Below, in pieces: positions 1 through 7,264 of a stretch of 8,218 nucleotides of DNA. This DNA is from Candidatus Shikimatogenerans bostrichidophilus (GTDB lineage Bacteria > Bacteroidota > Bacteroidia > Flavobacteriales > Blattabacteriaceae): contig CP099830.1 of the NCBI GenBank assembly GCA_029851325.1, positions 8,058 to 16,275 of the forward strand, given 5' to 3'. Under the pieces are notes generated by a model. The model searched no databases. It saw only the letters and a program-made list of their open reading frames with translations, and had not been told where the DNA came from. The position numbers were made by a program, and so were the translations under genes. Every line of letters starts with the position of its first letter. Position 1 is the first letter of the stretch.

Positions 1-47
1 ATATATATATATTATAATATATATATATATATTTAAAAAAAAAAAAA
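1..47. repeat. AT-dinucleotide tract followed by a long A run, directly upstream of leuS
   Basis: The first 32 bases consist almost wholly of alternating A and T, and 13 consecutive A residues (35-47) then run into the leuS start codon. There is no G or C in the whole stretch. It must hold the leuS translation-initiation region and may hold part of its promoter, but I cannot identify a -7 or -33 element in it. No Shine-Dalgarno sequence is present; A-rich leaders are usual in Bacteroidota. The upstream neighbour lies outside the window. This may be nothing more than eroded intergenic DNA. Confidence 0.6.
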
Positions 48-2618
48 ATGATATATAATTTCAAAAAAATAGAAAAAAAATGGAAAAAAAAACATAAAAA
101 AATTAATTTTTTTAAAATTAATAAAAATAGTAAAAAAAAATTTTATATTTTAAATATGTTTCCTTATCCTTCTGGATATGGATTACATATTGGTCATAGT
201 ATAGGATATATTTTTTCAGATATCATTTCTAAATATAAATCTGGATTAAAATATAAAATTTTAAACCCTATAGGATTTGATTCTTTTGGATTACCTGCTG
301 AACAATATGCTATATATACGGGAAATCCTCCTATAAAAATTATTAAAAAAAGTATTAAAAGATATAAAAACCAATTAAAAAATTTAGGTGTTTTTTTTAA
401 TTGGGATAAAATAATTAATACATGTTCAAGTAAATATTATAAATGGACTCAATGGATCTTTTTAAAATTATTTGATTATTATTTTGATAAAAAAACAAAT
501 AAAGCAAAAAAGATAAAAAAATTAAAAAAAATAATTAAAAAAAAAATTAAATGGAATGAATTAAATAATAAAACAAAAAATAAAATATTAAATAAGTATA
601 GATTAGCTTATTTAAAAAAAAGTTATATAAATTGGTGCCCTAAATTAAATAGTGTATTAGCTAATGAAGAAGTTATAAATGGAAAAAGTGAAAGAGGAGG
701 ATATATTGTAATTAAAAAAAAAATGCTTCAATGGCATTTAAGAATTACAAAATATATAAATAGATTATTAATTGATTATAAATATTTAAATTGGCCAAAA
801 TATATTAAAAATATTCAAAAAAAATGGATTGGAAAAAAAAAAATATTTTTTTTTACAATAAAAATAAGAAATAAAAAATTAAAAATTTATTTAAAAACTA
901 AAAATAAAATTTATTTTATAATATTTAATTTTCCTTCTTATTATATAGATTTTTTATTAAAAGAATATAAAAAAAAAAAACAAATTATCAAATTTATAAA
1001 CGAAAAAAATTATTCTTTTAAAAATTATAAAATACTAATAAATTTTAAAAATAGTATCAAAAATAATAAAATAAAATTATATATAAGCAATTATTATAAA
1101 AATAATTATATTAAAAATATTTATGTAGATACATCTAATAATGTATTATTTAAGAACATAAAAAATGATTTTATAATAAATCTGAAAAATAAAATTGAAT
1201 TTAATTTTTTTTTTAAAAAAACATATATATATAATTTAAATGATTTAGTCTTTTCTAGACAAAGATATTGGGGAGAACCTATACCTATTTATTATAAAAA
1301 CGGAATACCTAAGCCTATAACAAATAAATATTTACCTTTAAAATTACCTTTAATAAAAAAAAAATTATTTTTAAAAAAAAAATTTAAGTTAGATCAATTA
1401 AAAAAATGGTCTTGGAATGAAAATAAACACAAGATTACATATAATAAATTTATTAATAAAAAAAAAGGAATATATCCATTAGAAACAAATACTATGCCTA
1501 GTTTTGCTGCCTCTAATTGGTATTATTTAAGATATATAAGTCCTAAATATAAAAAGTTTTTAATAGATAAAAAAAAATATAAATTTTGGAAAAATGTTGA
1601 TTTATATATAGGAGGTATAGAACATATAAATGGACATTTATTATATTCTAGATTTTGTCATAAATTTTTTAAAGATTTAAAAATAGTAAAGAATAAAGAA
1701 CCTTATAAACAATTTATTAATCAAGGAATTATTTTAAATAAAACGTATAGTATATATAAATATAAAAATGGATTTATATCTTATGATAATATAAATAAAT
1801 ATAATATATGTAATTTACAAAAATTTTATATAGATAAAAAATATATTATTAACAATAATAAATTAAATATTAATAAAATAAAAGAAAATAAAATTTATAA
1901 TTATAATTTTATTTTAAATTCTAAAAAAGAATTTTTATGTAAAAAAAAAATAGAAAAGATGTCAAAATCGAAATTAAATATAATTACACCAGACAAAATA
2001 ATAAAAAAATGGGGAATAGATTGTTATAGATTATATATTATTTTTTTAGGTCCATTTAATGTTAATAAAATTTGGAAAATTGATAAAATAAAAGGGATGA
2101 AAAGATTTTTATATAAAATTTGGAATTTCGTTTTAAATATTAAAAGTAGTAAAAAATATTCTAATATATATAAATCTATATTAAATAATTATATTTATAA
2201 AATTCATTTTAATTATAAAGAACTTCTAATTCATAAAAATATTAGTTTATTTATGAAACTATTAACTTTTTTAATAAAAAAAAAAATTAATAGTATTAAA
2301 ATAAAAAAAAAATTTTTAATTTTATTATCTCCTTATATTCCATATATAACTGAAGAACTTTGGAAGAAAATAGGGGGAAAAAAAAGTATTTTTTATGAAA
2401 AACAACCTATTTTTAGATCAAATAAAAATAAATATGTAAAATATATAATTATGATTAATAATAAAAAAAAAGATATAATATTTATTAATAAAAAAAATAA
2501 CAATTTAGATTATTTAAAATTAAAAATTAAAAATAAAGAATATTTTTTAAATAATAAAAAAAATTTAAAAAAATATATTTTTATAAAAAATAAAATATTA
2601 AATATTATAATTATATAA
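48..2618 (+). CDS. leuS: Leucyl-tRNA synthetase, editing domain degenerate
   Basis: Cytoplasmic class Ia synthetase that charges tRNA-Leu with leucine. The HIGH motif is at residues 47-50 after PYPSG, a TMP..A.SNWYYLRY block starts at about 482, GGIEH..GHLLYSRF at about 522, and KMSKS at 637-641. Length is 856 residues against 860 in E. coli. The segment at residues 147-198 (NKKTNKAKKI, then YRLAY and NWCP) resembles the longer N-terminal region of Bacteroidota LeuRS and is my main taxonomic marker. Between WIGK (260-263) and SRQRYWG (403-409) lies the CP1 editing domain. It is shortened to about 140 residues, and I find neither the TTRPDT, the GTYA nor the GTGAVMAVPAHD-type motif. The C-terminal tRNA-binding domain is present, ending in a typical ...ILNIIII strand. 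The ATG at 48 puts the HIGH motif at a normal distance from the N-terminus. The function call is secure; editing activity is doubtful. Confidence 0.97.
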   Translation: MIYNFKKIEKKWKKKHKKINFFKINKNSKKKFYILNMFPYPSGYGLHIGHSIGYIFSDIISKYKSGLKYKILNPIGFDSFGLPAEQYAIYTGNPPIKIIKKSIKRYKNQLKNLGVFFNWDKIINTCSSKYYKWTQWIFLKLFDYYFDKKTNKAKKIKKLKKIIKKKIKWNELNNKTKNKILNKYRLAYLKKSYINWCPKLNSVLANEEVINGKSERGGYIVIKKKMLQWHLRITKYINRLLIDYKYLNWPKYIKNIQKKWIGKKKIFFFTIKIRNKKLKIYLKTKNKIYFIIFNFPSYYIDFLLKEYKKKKQIIKFINEKNYSFKNYKILINFKNSIKNNKIKLYISNYYKNNYIKNIYVDTSNNVLFKNIKNDFIINLKNKIEFNFFFKKTYIYNLNDLVFSRQRYWGEPIPIYYKNGIPKPITNKYLPLKLPLIKKKLFLKKKFKLDQLKKWSWNENKHKITYNKFINKKKGIYPLETNTMPSFAASNWYYLRYISPKYKKFLIDKKKYKFWKNVDLYIGGIEHINGHLLYSRFCHKFFKDLKIVKNKEPYKQFINQGIILNKTYSIYKYKNGFISYDNINKYNICNLQKFYIDKKYIINNNKLNINKIKENKIYNYNFILNSKKEFLCKKKIEKMSKSKLNIITPDKIIKKWGIDCYRLYIIFLGPFNVNKIWKIDKIKGMKRFLYKIWNFVLNIKSSKKYSNIYKSILNNYIYKIHFNYKELLIHKNISLFMKLLTFLIKKKINSIKIKKKFLILLSPYIPYITEELWKKIGGKKSIFYEKQPIFRSNKNKYVKYIIMINNKKKDIIFINKKNNNLDYLKLKIKNKEYFLNNKKNLKKYIFIKNKILNIIII

Positions 2619-2620
2619 TT
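2609..2620. other. Convergent leuS/ruvC stop overlap on a 12-base A/T palindrome
   Basis: The sequence AATTATATAATT is a perfect palindrome that contains both stop codons: leuS TAA at 2616-2618, and ruvC TAA read from 2611-2613 on the minus strand. Eight consecutive T residues follow on the plus strand (2619-2626), so a weak A/T-only stem plus U tract could help end leuS transcription. In DNA this AT-rich such palindromes arise readily by chance, so a terminator role is only a possibility. Confidence 0.3.
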
Positions 2621-3117
2621 TTTTTTATTTTTTTAATTAAAACATGACACATCGCTACAGCTAAGCTATCTACTACATCTAAATTTTTACTATAATTAAA
2701 TTTAAAGTTTAACATACTCTCAATTTTATTTTTAATATCTATTTTATTTGAATTTCCATAACCTGTAATTATTAATTTTATAGTTTTAGGATAATATTTT
2801 ATTATCCTTTTTTTATATTTTATCGCTGCTAATAAAATAGCGCTTTTACATTGTATTAATCTCTTCATAGAAAGTACATTTTTACCTAAATATATATTTT
2901 CCATTACTAAATAATTAGGATTATATTTTTTTATTATTTTTTTTATATATATATATATAATTTTTAATTTTATAATATAATTTTTTTTATTTTTTAAATA
3001 TATTTCTTTAAGCTTTAATATTATAATTTTTTGAGGGTTATATGATATTATTTTTATTATAGATAATCCCATAATATTAATTCCTGGATCTATTCCTAAT
3101 ATTATTTTATTATTCAC
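2611..3117 (-). CDS. ruvC: Crossover junction endodeoxyribonuclease RuvC
   Basis: Dimeric, Mg-dependent endonuclease that resolves Holliday junctions, normally with the RuvAB branch-migration motor. Its 168 residues compare with 173 in E. coli. All four catalytic acids are visible: D10 in LGIDPG, E73 in VMENIY, and D147 and D150 in LDVVDSLAVA, matching E. coli D7, E66, D138 and D141. The aromatic residue three after the Glu, which contacts the junction, is kept as Tyr76. The glycine-rich TGYGNSNK segment follows at 118-125. The start is GTG at 3117-3115; no in-frame ATG or GTG lies between it and the upstream in-frame stop at 3172-3174, and this start places LGIDPG at the family's usual distance from the N-terminus. 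The gene overlaps leuS by 8 bases tail to tail and is divergent from lon. No ruvA or ruvB is in the window. The call is confident; the exact start is slightly less so. Confidence 0.94.
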   Translation of the reverse strand: MNNKIILGIDPGINIMGLSIIKIISYNPQKIIILKLKEIYLKNKKNYIIKLKIIYIYIKKIIKKYNPNYLVMENIYLGKNVLSMKRLIQCKSAILLAAIKYKKRIIKYYPKTIKLIITGYGNSNKIDIKNKIESMLNFKFNYSKNLDVVDSLAVAMCHVLIKKIKKII

Positions 3118-3184
3118 AATTTTTTTACTTTTTTGTATTACAAAATTATAATTTATATTATTTAAAAAAGATTAAATAAAAAAT
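3118..3184. promoter_or_regulatory. Divergent ruvC/lon intergenic region, with a possible lon promoter
   Basis: These 67 bases separate the ruvC start (minus strand) from the lon start (plus strand) and must carry the promoters of both unless transcription enters from further away. On the plus strand a TTTG at 3132-3135 is followed 20 bases later by TATTATTT (3156-3163). The spacing resembles the Bacteroidota -33 TTTG / -7 TAnnTTTG pattern, but the -7 box matches only partly. A TATAAT at 3147-3152 is not meaningful against this A/T background. No Shine-Dalgarno sequence precedes the lon ATG. Confidence 0.3.
3141..3148 (-). promoter_or_regulatory. Candidate Bacteroidota -7 element (TAATTTTG) for ruvC
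   Basis: Read on the minus strand this octamer is TAATTTTG, a perfect match to the Bacteroidota consensus TAnnTTTG. It lies 23 bases before the ruvC GTG, so transcription would begin about 15-20 bases before the start codon. The match includes one of the few G residues of the region. No clear TTTG -33 box lies 19-21 bases further upstream (the stretch is T-rich), so this is supportive rather than firm. Confidence 0.35.
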
Positions 3185-5569
3185 ATGATAAATCATCATA
3201 GTAAAATTATTATTTTAAAGCCTAACTATACAATAAAAAAAAATGTAGAATTTGTTCTTGATATCTTATTAATAAATAATTATATTTTATTTCCTGGGAT
3301 TATACTACCAATTAATATCATAAAAAAAAAGGTAATTCATTATATATATTATAATATATATAAAAAGAATAAATGTTTAGGGTTATTAAATGTTAAAAAT
3401 ATATATAAAAAGAACTATGATATATATAATATATATAAAATTGGTATAATAACTAACATTATTAAAATTTTTAAAATGCCAGATTATAGTATTACTATAA
3501 TATTACAAGGTTTACAAAGATTTAAAATTAAAGAAAAAAAAATTATACAAATTTATAAAAACATTTTATATAAAAGTAAAGTTTTAACTTTAAAAGAAAA
3601 AAAATTTTTATCAAAGAAGAAAGAATATTATGGCTATTTAAATACATTAAAAAGAATATCTATTAAAATAATTAATTTTAATAATTATATTAATAAAGAC
3701 ATTATATATACTATTAATTATATTAATAATATTTCTTTATTAATATTTTTAATTCTTATTCATTTTAAATTTGATACAAAAAAAAATCAAATTATTTTAA
3801 AAGAAAATTCTATAAAAAAAAGATGTAAAATTTTATTAAAATTTTTATTATTTGAAGTAAAAAAAAATGAAATTAGTAATGAAATTCAAAATAAAGTTAA
3901 AAATGATATTAGTAAACAACAAATAGAATATTTTTTAAATCAGCAAATTAAAGCTATACAAGAAAAATTAGGATATAATTCTAATTATGAAATTAATAAT
4001 TTAATTAAAATTTATAAAAAAAAAAGGGGAAAATTGTCTATAGATGCAAAAAAAAAATTTAATTATGAATTATTAAGATTAAAAAAAATTAATTCTCAAA
4101 TACCAGAATATAGTATAATAAAAAATTATTTAGATTTTTTATTAAATTTACCTTGGAAAAAATACACAAAAGATAATTTTAATTTTAAAAAAGCTATTAA
4201 TATTTTAAATAAAAATCATTATGGATTAAGTAAAATAAAAAATAGAATATTAGAATTTTTATCTGTTTTAAAATTAAAAAACTATATAAAATCTCCTATT
4301 TTATGTTTTATGGGGCCTCCAGGAGTTGGAAAAACTTCTTTAGGAAAGTCTATATCAAAAGTTCTATCTAGAAAATATATAAGAATATCTTTAGGTGGAA
4401 TACATGATGAATCAGAAATTAGAGGTCATAGAAAAACTTATATAGGAGCTATGCCTGGAAGAATTTTACAGTTTATAAATAAAGTAGGAACATCTAATCC
4501 TGTGTTTGTTTTAGATGAAATAGATAAAATAGGTATTGGAGGATATAATGGAGACCCTGCATCTGCTATGTTAGAAGTATTAGATCCAGAACAAAATAAA
4601 TCTTTTTATGATAATTTTTTAGAAATTGGATATGATCTTTCTAAAATTCTATTTATAGCTACTGCAAATGATTTAAATAATATAAACAATGCTTTATTAG
4701 ATAGAATGGAAATTATAAATATTAGTGGATATACTATTGAAGAAAAAATAGAAATTACAAAAAAATTTTTATTGCCTAAATTAATAAAAAAAAATGGATT
4801 AAAAATAAAAAATAATTTTAATATTAAAAGAAAATATATAAAAAAAATAATTATTAATTATACATATGAATCTGGTATAAGAAATTTAGAAAGATGTATA
4901 GATAAAATTTTTAGATATATAGCAAAAAATATAGTTATGCATAATAAATATATTACTAATATAAATAATAAATTGATATATAAAATTTTAGGTCCTAATT
5001 ATAGTATTAATAAATATGAAAAAATAGAAAATCCTGGTGTATCTATTGGTTTAGCATGGACAGGAATGGGGGGAGATATTATTTATATAGAATCTCGTTT
5101 GTTAGAAAAAGGTAAAGGAAATGTTAGTATTACTGGTAATGTAGGGAAAATAATGAAAGAATCTATAATAATAGCTATAAAATATATAAGGTCTAATTAT
5201 AAAAAATTTAAAATTGATATTAATCTTTTTTCTACTTATGATATACATATTCATGTTCCTGAAGGGGCTATACCTAAAGATGGACCTTCTGCTGGAGTAG
5301 CTATACTTACATCTTTAATTTCTACTTATACTAATATTAAACTTAGAAATAATATAGCTATGACTGGAGAAATTACTTTAAGAGGTAAAGTATTACCTGT
5401 TGGAGGGATTAAAGAAAAAATATTAGCTGCCAAAAGATCATATATTAAATATATTATTTTACCAAAAAAAAATAAAAAAAATGTTAAAGCTATAAATAAT
5501 AAATATTTAATAGGATTAAAATTTTATTTTATTAATTCTATGGATAAAATAATTAATATTGCTTTTTAA
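3185..5569 (+). CDS. lon: ATP-dependent Lon protease (La)
   Basis: Cytoplasmic hexameric AAA+ serine protease that unfolds and degrades misfolded and some regulatory proteins. Its 794 residues compare with 784 in E. coli. Domains in order: an N-terminal substrate-binding LON domain (about 1-220, LFPG at 35-38); a helical linker with QQIKAIQEKLG (253-263); the AAA+ module with Walker A GPPGVGKT (377-384), Walker B VFVLDEID (440-447), sensor-1 N495, arginine finger R507 and sensor-2 R566; and the protease domain with the Ser-Lys dyad, S702 in DGPSAG and K745 in GGIKEK. The S-to-K spacing of 43 equals that of E. coli S679-K722. The AAA+ and protease blocks are clearly richer in G+C than the N-terminal domain, as expected under strong purifying selection. 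metG follows after 13 bases and probably shares the transcript. Nothing looks truncated or broken. Confidence 0.98.
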   Translation: MINHHSKIIILKPNYTIKKNVEFVLDILLINNYILFPGIILPINIIKKKVIHYIYYNIYKKNKCLGLLNVKNIYKKNYDIYNIYKIGIITNIIKIFKMPDYSITIILQGLQRFKIKEKKIIQIYKNILYKSKVLTLKEKKFLSKKKEYYGYLNTLKRISIKIINFNNYINKDIIYTINYINNISLLIFLILIHFKFDTKKNQIILKENSIKKRCKILLKFLLFEVKKNEISNEIQNKVKNDISKQQIEYFLNQQIKAIQEKLGYNSNYEINNLIKIYKKKRGKLSIDAKKKFNYELLRLKKINSQIPEYSIIKNYLDFLLNLPWKKYTKDNFNFKKAINILNKNHYGLSKIKNRILEFLSVLKLKNYIKSPILCFMGPPGVGKTSLGKSISKVLSRKYIRISLGGIHDESEIRGHRKTYIGAMPGRILQFINKVGTSNPVFVLDEIDKIGIGGYNGDPASAMLEVLDPEQNKSFYDNFLEIGYDLSKILFIATANDLNNINNALLDRMEIINISGYTIEEKIEITKKFLLPKLIKKNGLKIKNNFNIKRKYIKKIIINYTYESGIRNLERCIDKIFRYIAKNIVMHNKYITNINNKLIYKILGPNYSINKYEKIENPGVSIGLAWTGMGGDIIYIESRLLEKGKGNVSITGNVGKIMKESIIIAIKYIRSNYKKFKIDINLFSTYDIHIHVPEGAIPKDGPSAGVAILTSLISTYTNIKLRNNIAMTGEITLRGKVLPVGGIKEKILAAKRSYIKYIILPKKNKKNVKAINNKYLIGLKFYFINSMDKIINIAF

Positions 5570-5582
5570 AAATAAAAAAAAT

Positions 5583-7262
5583 ATGAAAAAAAGATATATA
5601 ATTACTGCTGCTTTTCCATATACTAATGGAAATTTACATATAGGTCATGTTTCAGGAGTCTTTTTACCTGCGGATATTTATTCAAGATATTTAAGAAGTA
5701 TTAATAAAAAAATAATTTTTATTTCAGGATCTGATGAACATGGAGCTTCTATTTTAATAAAATCTATTAAAGAAAATATTTCTCCACAAAAAATAATAAA
5801 TAAATATCATAAAAATATAAAAAAAGATTTAAAACTATTAAAAATTTCTATAGATAATTATTATAGAACATCAGATAAATTACATCATAAATATAGTAAA
5901 AAAGTTTTTAATAAATTATATAAAAAAAAATTCTTTATAGAAAAAGAAACTTATCAATATTATGATAAAAAATATAAATTATATTTAGCTGATCGATTTG
6001 TAATAGGAACTTGTCCTAATTGTAACTATAAATATTCTTATTCTGATCAATGCGAAAAATGTGGAAATATATTAAATGTAGGAGATTTAATTAATCCTAA
6101 ATCTATTTTAACTAAAAAAACTCCAATTCTAAAAAAAACTATTAATTTATTTATATCATTTAAGAGAAAAAAAAAAATGATATATAAAATATTAAAAAAA
6201 TTTAAAAAAAATAAAATAAAAAATAAAATAATAAAAATAATTTATAATTTTATAAAAAATAGTTCACAGGATAGATCTATAACTAGGGATTTAAAATGGG
6301 GTATAAAACTTCCTATAAATAATAAAAAATATAAATTTAAAGTATTATATGTATGGTTTGAGGCTATTTTAGGATATATTACTAGTACTATAAATTGGGC
6401 ACAAAACAAAAATAAAAAATGGAAATCTTATTGGAAAAATAAAGATACTAAATTAATAAATTTTATTGGAAAAGATAATATAATTTTTCATAGTATTTTT
6501 TTCCCTATTATAATAAAAAATTATAATAAAAAATATATAATTCCATATTATATAAATTCTAATGAATTTTTAAATTTAGAAGGAAAAAAAATATCTACTT
6601 CTAAAAACTGGGCAATATTTATTAAAAATTATTTTTCTTTTTTCCCAAATTTAATAGATAGCTTAAGATATAGTTTAATAATGGATATGCCTATTAAAAA
6701 AGATAGCAATTTTACTTGGAAAAAATTTAAATATTATCATAATTCAGAATTAATAGGGATATTAGGAAATTTTTTTAATCGAGTAATAGTTTTAATTCAT
6801 AAATTTTGTAATGGGTCTATTCCAAATAAAATCTTTTTGAAAAAAAAAGACAAAAAAATTTTAAATAGAATTTATAAATATCCTAATAAAATTGGAAATC
6901 TAATTTCTATTTTTGAATTTAGAAAAGCTCTATATAAATATATGAATTTAGCTAGAATAGGTAATAAATATTTATCTAAATATAGTCCTTGGGCAATTAA
7001 TGATATAATTAAAAGAAATACTATATTATATGTCTCTTCTCAAATTATAGGATATATTAGTCATTTATCTAATCTATTCTTACCTTATACTACTAAAAAA
7101 TTTTTAAAAATTCTTAATTTAAAACTATTAAAGATTATTAATATTAAAAAAAATGTTTTATCTTTTAATCATAAAATTAATAAACCTAAAATAATTTATA
7201 GAAAAATTACAAATGAAGAAATAGATTATCAAATTAAAATTTTAAATAAATTAAAAATTTAA
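5583..7262 (+). CDS. metG: Methionyl-tRNA synthetase, core only (no C-terminal domain)
   Basis: Cytoplasmic class Ia synthetase that charges initiator and elongator tRNA-Met. From the ATG at 5583 it has 559 residues: AAFPYTNGNLHIGH at the N-terminus (HIGH 19-22), a one-knuckle zinc site C144, C147, C157 and C160 in CPNC...CEKC, KISTS at 336-340 in place of KMSKS, and an anticodon-binding helical domain with N396 and W470 equivalent to E. coli N391 and W461. The protein ends about where the catalytic plus anticodon core of longer MetRS enzymes ends, so the C-terminal EMAP/Trbp111-like OB domain, common in Bacteroidota and in E. coli (677 residues), is missing. The frame stays open upstream to a TTG at 5559 that overlaps lon, but the ATG gives the usual MKKRYIITA start. 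It probably lies in an operon with lon. The stop overlaps rsmI by 4 bases. Confidence 0.97.
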   Translation: MKKRYIITAAFPYTNGNLHIGHVSGVFLPADIYSRYLRSINKKIIFISGSDEHGASILIKSIKENISPQKIINKYHKNIKKDLKLLKISIDNYYRTSDKLHHKYSKKVFNKLYKKKFFIEKETYQYYDKKYKLYLADRFVIGTCPNCNYKYSYSDQCEKCGNILNVGDLINPKSILTKKTPILKKTINLFISFKRKKKMIYKILKKFKKNKIKNKIIKIIYNFIKNSSQDRSITRDLKWGIKLPINNKKYKFKVLYVWFEAILGYITSTINWAQNKNKKWKSYWKNKDTKLINFIGKDNIIFHSIFFPIIIKNYNKKYIIPYYINSNEFLNLEGKKISTSKNWAIFIKNYFSFFPNLIDSLRYSLIMDMPIKKDSNFTWKKFKYYHNSELIGILGNFFNRVIVLIHKFCNGSIPNKIFLKKKDKKILNRIYKYPNKIGNLISIFEFRKALYKYMNLARIGNKYLSKYSPWAINDIIKRNTILYVSSQIIGYISHLSNLFLPYTTKKFLKILNLKLLKIINIKKNVLSFNHKINKPKIIYRKITNEEIDYQIKILNKLKI

Positions 7263-7264
7263 AT
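7257..7264. other. Convergent metG/rsmI stop overlap at TTAA
   Basis: ATTTAAAT is palindromic, and its TTAA core (7259-7262) supplies the TAA stop of metG on the plus strand (7260-7262) and of rsmI on the minus strand (7261-7259). The genes therefore share four bases and have no room for a separate terminator. I see no G/C-containing stem nearby. Confidence 0.6.

Noticed and set aside
1..47. AT-repeat as a replication origin or recombination site
   Set aside because: It has no DnaA-box-like sequence, no G/C-containing direct repeats and no origin-associated gene beside it; low-complexity AT DNA is expected at this base composition.
48..2618. leuS as a pseudogene because of editing-domain decay and long A runs
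   Set aside because: The frame is open for 856 codons, and all synthetic-site motifs and the C-terminal domain are intact, which random decay would not leave.
2609..2640. Strong intrinsic terminator between leuS and ruvC
   Set aside because: The only stem is six A/T pairs with no loop to spare; it is too weak to call a terminator with confidence, so only the palindrome itself is reported.
2944..2959. TA microsatellite as a phase-variation switch in ruvC
   Set aside because: It simply encodes alternating Ile/Tyr near residues 54-58 in an A/T background, and I see no sign of regulated slippage.
3147..3152. TATAAT as a sigma-70 type -10 box for lon
   Set aside because: This hexamer is expected by chance many times in such AT-rich DNA, and Bacteroidota use TAnnTTTG rather than TATAAT.
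5559..5582. Upstream TTG start for metG overlapping the end of lon
   Set aside because: It adds eight Lys/Asn-rich residues without family similarity; the ATG at 5583 gives a typical MetRS N-terminus 13 bases after the lon stop.
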